Position numbers and translations under genes: made by a program. From Pseudomonadales bacterium (GTDB lineage: Bacteria; Pseudomonadota; Gammaproteobacteria; Pseudomonadales; IMCC2047), in assembly GCA_024234615.1 (NCBI GenBank), contig JACKNY010000003.1, forward strand, positions 248,001 through 312,000: a stretch of DNA of 64,000 nucleotides, read 5' to 3'. The notes under the pieces are model-generated. The model worked only from the letters and a program-made list of their open reading frames with translations. It ran no database searches and was not told the origin of the DNA. How positions within the stretch are numbered: the first letter of the stretch is position 1; the number at the start of each line of letters is the position of its first letter. Positions 61,648 to 64,000 of this stretch are shown piece by piece.

Positions 61648-62706
61648 ATGAATTTACCCACCCAAACTGCACCCCGTCATGATTGGACAACCGCAGAAAT
61701 TGGCGCGCTTTTCACCCTGCCCTTTAATGATTTAATGTTTCAGGCACAATGGGTACATCGCCAGCATTTCAACCCCAATCAAGTTCAAGTAAGCACGTTG
61801 TTATCGATTAAAACTGGCGCTTGTCCGGAAGACTGTAAATACTGCCCACAAAGCGGCCATTACAATACTGGTCTGGACAAGGAAAAGCTGCTTGAGGTTG
61901 AAAAAGTTGTCACGGAAGCGCGTGCCGCCAAGGAAAAGGGCGCTAGCCGTTTTTGTATGGGGGCCGCATGGCGATCACCCACTCAAAAGGATATGCCCTA
62001 CGTCACGGAAATGATCAAACAGGTGAAATCTTTGGGTATGGAAACCTGCATGACTCTGGGGATGCTCAGTGGTGATCAGGCACAGGAGCTTTCCGCTGCC
62101 GGACTGGATTACTACAACCATAACCTAGATACCTCGCCGGAATTCTACGGCGATATCGTCTCCACTAGAAGCTACAAAGATCGATTGGATACACTGGAGA
62201 ATGTCCGCAGTGCTGGGATGAAAGTCTGTTGTGGCGGCATTATGGGCATGGGTGAAGAACTCAAGGATCGTGTCGGTTTGTTACAGCAGCTGGCGAATAT
62301 GCCACAGCACCCAGAAAGCGTGCCCATCAACCTGTTGGTGAAAGTTGAAGGCACACCATTGGATCAGGTCGATGATTTGGAGCCCTTTGATTTTGTTCGC
62401 ACCATTGCGGTTGCCCGCATACTGATGCCTGCTTCGCACGTTCGCTTGTCAGCGGGCCGTGAAAATATGAATGAGCAAATGCAGGCGCTATGCTTTTTGG
62501 CAGGGGCTAATTCCATTTTTTATGGCGATAAATTGCTTACCACCGCAAATCCAGAAGCGGATAAGGACAGAACTTTATTTAACAAACTGGGCATTGAACC
62601 CGAACAGTTGCAACAGTCCCATGAAGAGGGTGCTGAAAATACTGCGATATTAAGTGCATTGCGAGCCTCGCAGGAGGCTGCACTGTTTTATGATGCAACG
62701 CGCTAG
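61648..62706 (+). CDS. bioB: Biotin synthase
   Basis: 352 residues from the ATG at 61648 (AGGA 8 bases upstream); a TTG at 61603 in the same frame lies within the promoter. Radical SAM enzyme with the CxxxCxxC motif CPEDCKYCPQS binding the 4Fe-4S cluster, and conserved YNHNLDTSPEFY and RLSAGRENM blocks including the Arg that binds the 2Fe-2S cluster. It inserts sulfur into dethiobiotin to form biotin. First gene of the operon, 17 bases before bioF. Confidence 0.97.
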   Translation: MNLPTQTAPRHDWTTAEIGALFTLPFNDLMFQAQWVHRQHFNPNQVQVSTLLSIKTGACPEDCKYCPQSGHYNTGLDKEKLLEVEKVVTEARAAKEKGASRFCMGAAWRSPTQKDMPYVTEMIKQVKSLGMETCMTLGMLSGDQAQELSAAGLDYYNHNLDTSPEFYGDIVSTRSYKDRLDTLENVRSAGMKVCCGGIMGMGEELKDRVGLLQQLANMPQHPESVPINLLVKVEGTPLDQVDDLEPFDFVRTIAVARILMPASHVRLSAGRENMNEQMQALCFLAGANSIFYGDKLLTTANPEADKDRTLFNKLGIEPEQLQQSHEEGAENTAILSALRASQEAALFYDATR

Positions 62707-62723
62707 CCTTTGCCACCTAAACT

Positions 62724-63893
62724 ATGAAAGGTTTTGCCACGCTCGCGGCTGATTTGGCCCGCAGAAAACAAGAGCACCTCTACCGCACGCGCTTAGTCAC
62801 GCAAAGCCCGCAAGGGGCGGAAATTATTATTGCCGGGAAAAAGTTCCTGAATTTTTGCAGTAATGATTATTTGGGTTTGGCAAACCATCCTGATGTTATC
62901 AGCGCTTTTCAACGAGGCGCTCAAGATTACGGTGTCGGCAGTGGGGCATCACACTTGGTTAACGGGCATAGCCACTATCATTATCAGCTTGAAGAAGCAT
63001 TAGCTGAATTTACAGGACGCCCGCGAGCATTACTATTTTCAACCGGCTATATGGCAAACCTGGGAGCGGTTACTTCGCTGTTAGGTAAGGGCGATGGCGT
63101 TTTCGAGGATCGTTTAAATCATGCTTCTTTATTAGATGCGGGCATACTCAGCCGAGCCAATTTCCAGCGTTATCGTCACGGCGATATGGAAGAGCTTTCC
63201 AGCAGACTTGAGAAGTTTGCAGCCAACCGCAAACTGATTATTAGCGATGGTGTATTCAGCATGGACGGCGACCTGGCTCCGTTGCCGCAGTTACTCGCGA
63301 CAGCAAAAAAACAAAATGCTTGGTTAATGATAGATGATGCCCATGGTTTGGGTTGTGTGGGGAAAAAAGGCAGAGGTGTCTGTGAACACTTTGGCGTTAA
63401 CCAAGAAGATGTTCAGGTGTTAGTCGGTACGCTCGGTAAGAGTTTTGGTACGGCAGGGGCTTTTGTCGCCGGTAGTGAGGTCTTAATAGAAACCCTGATA
63501 CAGCAGGCGCGCACTTACATCTACACCACCGCGCTACCGCCAGCAGTTGCGGCGGCGACCCTGGTTAGTCTGAAATTGGTGGAGCAGGATAGCTGGAGAC
63601 GCGAGCACTTGGTGCAGTTAATTACTATGTTTCGTCGTGGGGCGCAGGCCAGAGGCCTGAGCTTAATGACGTCGCAATCGCCTATTCAGCCAGTATTGGT
63701 GGGGTCTTCCGCAGAAGCACTGGCGATGAGTGAAGCGCTTAAGGTGCAGGGTGTGTTAGTAACAGCGATAAGACCGCCAACGGTCCCTGCAGGCACGGCG
63801 CGGTTGCGGGTAACCTTGAGCGCAGCACACAGCAGCGACCAGGTTGAGCAACTGCTCGATGCGCTAGGTAAGGCGAAGCTGAATCGTGAGTAA
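62724..63893 (+). CDS. bioF: 8-Amino-7-oxononanoate synthase
   Basis: 389 residues. PLP-dependent alpha-oxoamine synthase: FCSNDYLGLANHPDV near the start, DDAHGLGCVG, and the Schiff-base Lys in GTLGKSFGTAGAF. It condenses pimeloyl-ACP (or CoA) with alanine to give 8-amino-7-oxononanoate. Last 8 bases overlap the start of the next gene, bioH. Confidence 0.95.
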   Translation: MKGFATLAADLARRKQEHLYRTRLVTQSPQGAEIIIAGKKFLNFCSNDYLGLANHPDVISAFQRGAQDYGVGSGASHLVNGHSHYHYQLEEALAEFTGRPRALLFSTGYMANLGAVTSLLGKGDGVFEDRLNHASLLDAGILSRANFQRYRHGDMEELSSRLEKFAANRKLIISDGVFSMDGDLAPLPQLLATAKKQNAWLMIDDAHGLGCVGKKGRGVCEHFGVNQEDVQVLVGTLGKSFGTAGAFVAGSEVLIETLIQQARTYIYTTALPPAVAAATLVSLKLVEQDSWRREHLVQLITMFRRGAQARGLSLMTSQSPIQPVLVGSSAEALAMSEALKVQGVLVTAIRPPTVPAGTARLRVTLSAAHSSDQVEQLLDALGKAKLNRE

Positions 63894-64000
63894 TCCGGTA
63901 ACTAAGCGTAATATCGTCATTCGCCGCCTGGGTAACCAGAAACGTCCGGCATTGGTATTGGTGCATGGCTGGGGGTTTGATTCAGATGTCTGGCAGCCGT
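63886..64000 (+). CDS. bioH: Pimeloyl-ACP methyl ester carboxylesterase (3'-truncated by window edge)
   Basis: Opens with GTG at 63886 overlapping the bioF stop by 8 bases. Only 38 codons are visible: KRNIVIRRLGNQKRPALVLV, followed by HGWGFDSDVW, the alpha/beta hydrolase oxyanion region typical of BioH. Position in the bio operon supports it. bioC and bioD probably follow. Confidence 0.85.
   Translation, partial: MSNPVTKRNIVIRRLGNQKRPALVLVHGWGFDSDVWQP

Noticed and set aside
1..64000. tRNA, rRNA, CRISPR arrays, insertion sequences or prophage
   Set aside because: None recognised by eye: no evenly spaced repeats beyond the one tandem pair, no transposase or integrase frame, and no cloverleaf or rRNA motif noticed.

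Overview
The window reads as chromosomal DNA of a denitrifying gammaproteobacterium that grows on aromatic compounds. Evidence for the group is the comF / bioB-bioF-bioH layout, the single type-I GAPDH beside cysZ, gammaproteobacterial-type MauD/MauE-like proteins, and a moderate GC content judged by eye. No rRNA, tRNA, insertion sequence, prophage or CRISPR array was recognised. Almost the whole window is ordinary, densely packed genes; the unusual part is the middle, 27.2-52 kb.

Layout. (1) 0-2.2 kb: two response regulators, REC-HDOD (cut by the window edge) and REC plus a degenerate HD-GYP domain. (2) 2.3-7.4 kb, minus strand: a DUF2892 protein, an RND/MMPL exporter, a LolA-like periplasmic protein and an outer-membrane barrel. 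(3) 7.8-12.6 kb, minus strand: aldehyde dehydrogenase followed by a TTQ amine dehydrogenase operon (large subunit, MauE-like, MauD-like, small subunit) and a c-type cytochrome. (4) 13-19 kb: a PhnD-like binding protein, a PHA-synthase-like hydrolase with Ser in place of the nucleophilic Cys, alanine dehydrogenase with a divergent Lrp regulator, and L-2-hydroxyglutarate oxidase. (5) 19-23 kb, minus strand: cytochrome cd1 nitrite reductase (nirS) under a perfect FNR-type box, then a NapC/NirT-ethylbenzene-dehydrogenase-like fusion cytochrome and a cupredoxin. (6) 23-27 kb: argS, a small basic protein, a glutamate-synthase-like flavoprotein.

(7) 27.2-34.2 kb, minus strand: YCF48-like lipoprotein, RND/MMPL transporter, DUF1302 barrel and DUF1329 protein, a set often found with hydrophobic-substrate catabolism, preceded by a good sigma54-type promoter. 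(8) 34.6-52 kb: an anaerobic phenol-carboxylation island. Reading along the minus strand from 49.6 kb: phenylphosphate synthase (ppsA, ppsB, ppsC), phenylphosphate carboxylase (two UbiD-family subunits, HAD phosphatase, small gamma subunit), a third UbiD, a DUF120/CTP-dependent-riboflavin-kinase-like protein, an FMN-binding split-barrel protein, a PaaK-like CoA ligase, a UbiX flavin prenyltransferase and a FolE2 GTP cyclohydrolase. It is bracketed by two XylR/DmpR-type sigma54 activators on the plus strand. The inferred route is phenol -> phenylphosphate -> 4-hydroxybenzoate -> CoA thioester, with the flavin genes supplying prenylated FMN to the UbiD proteins; nirS suggests nitrite respiration as one electron sink.

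(9) 52-57 kb: gapA, cysZ, a hendecad-repeat protein (DRKGD repeats), an ECF sigma factor with three small co-transcribed genes, a cold-shock protein. (10) 56.7-64 kb: PPOX-family protein, peroxiredoxin-glutaredoxin hybrid, a K+ channel with two TrkA-N domains, DUF6394, comF, a decayed TPP-enzyme fragment, and bioB-bioF-bioH behind a BirA-like operator.

The best candidate for an under-described system is the cofactor-supply side of the phenol island (CTP-type riboflavin kinase + UbiX + split-barrel flavoprotein + FolE2 with three UbiD paralogues), together with its apparent sigma54 co-control with the adjacent RND/DUF1302/DUF1329 transport operon.
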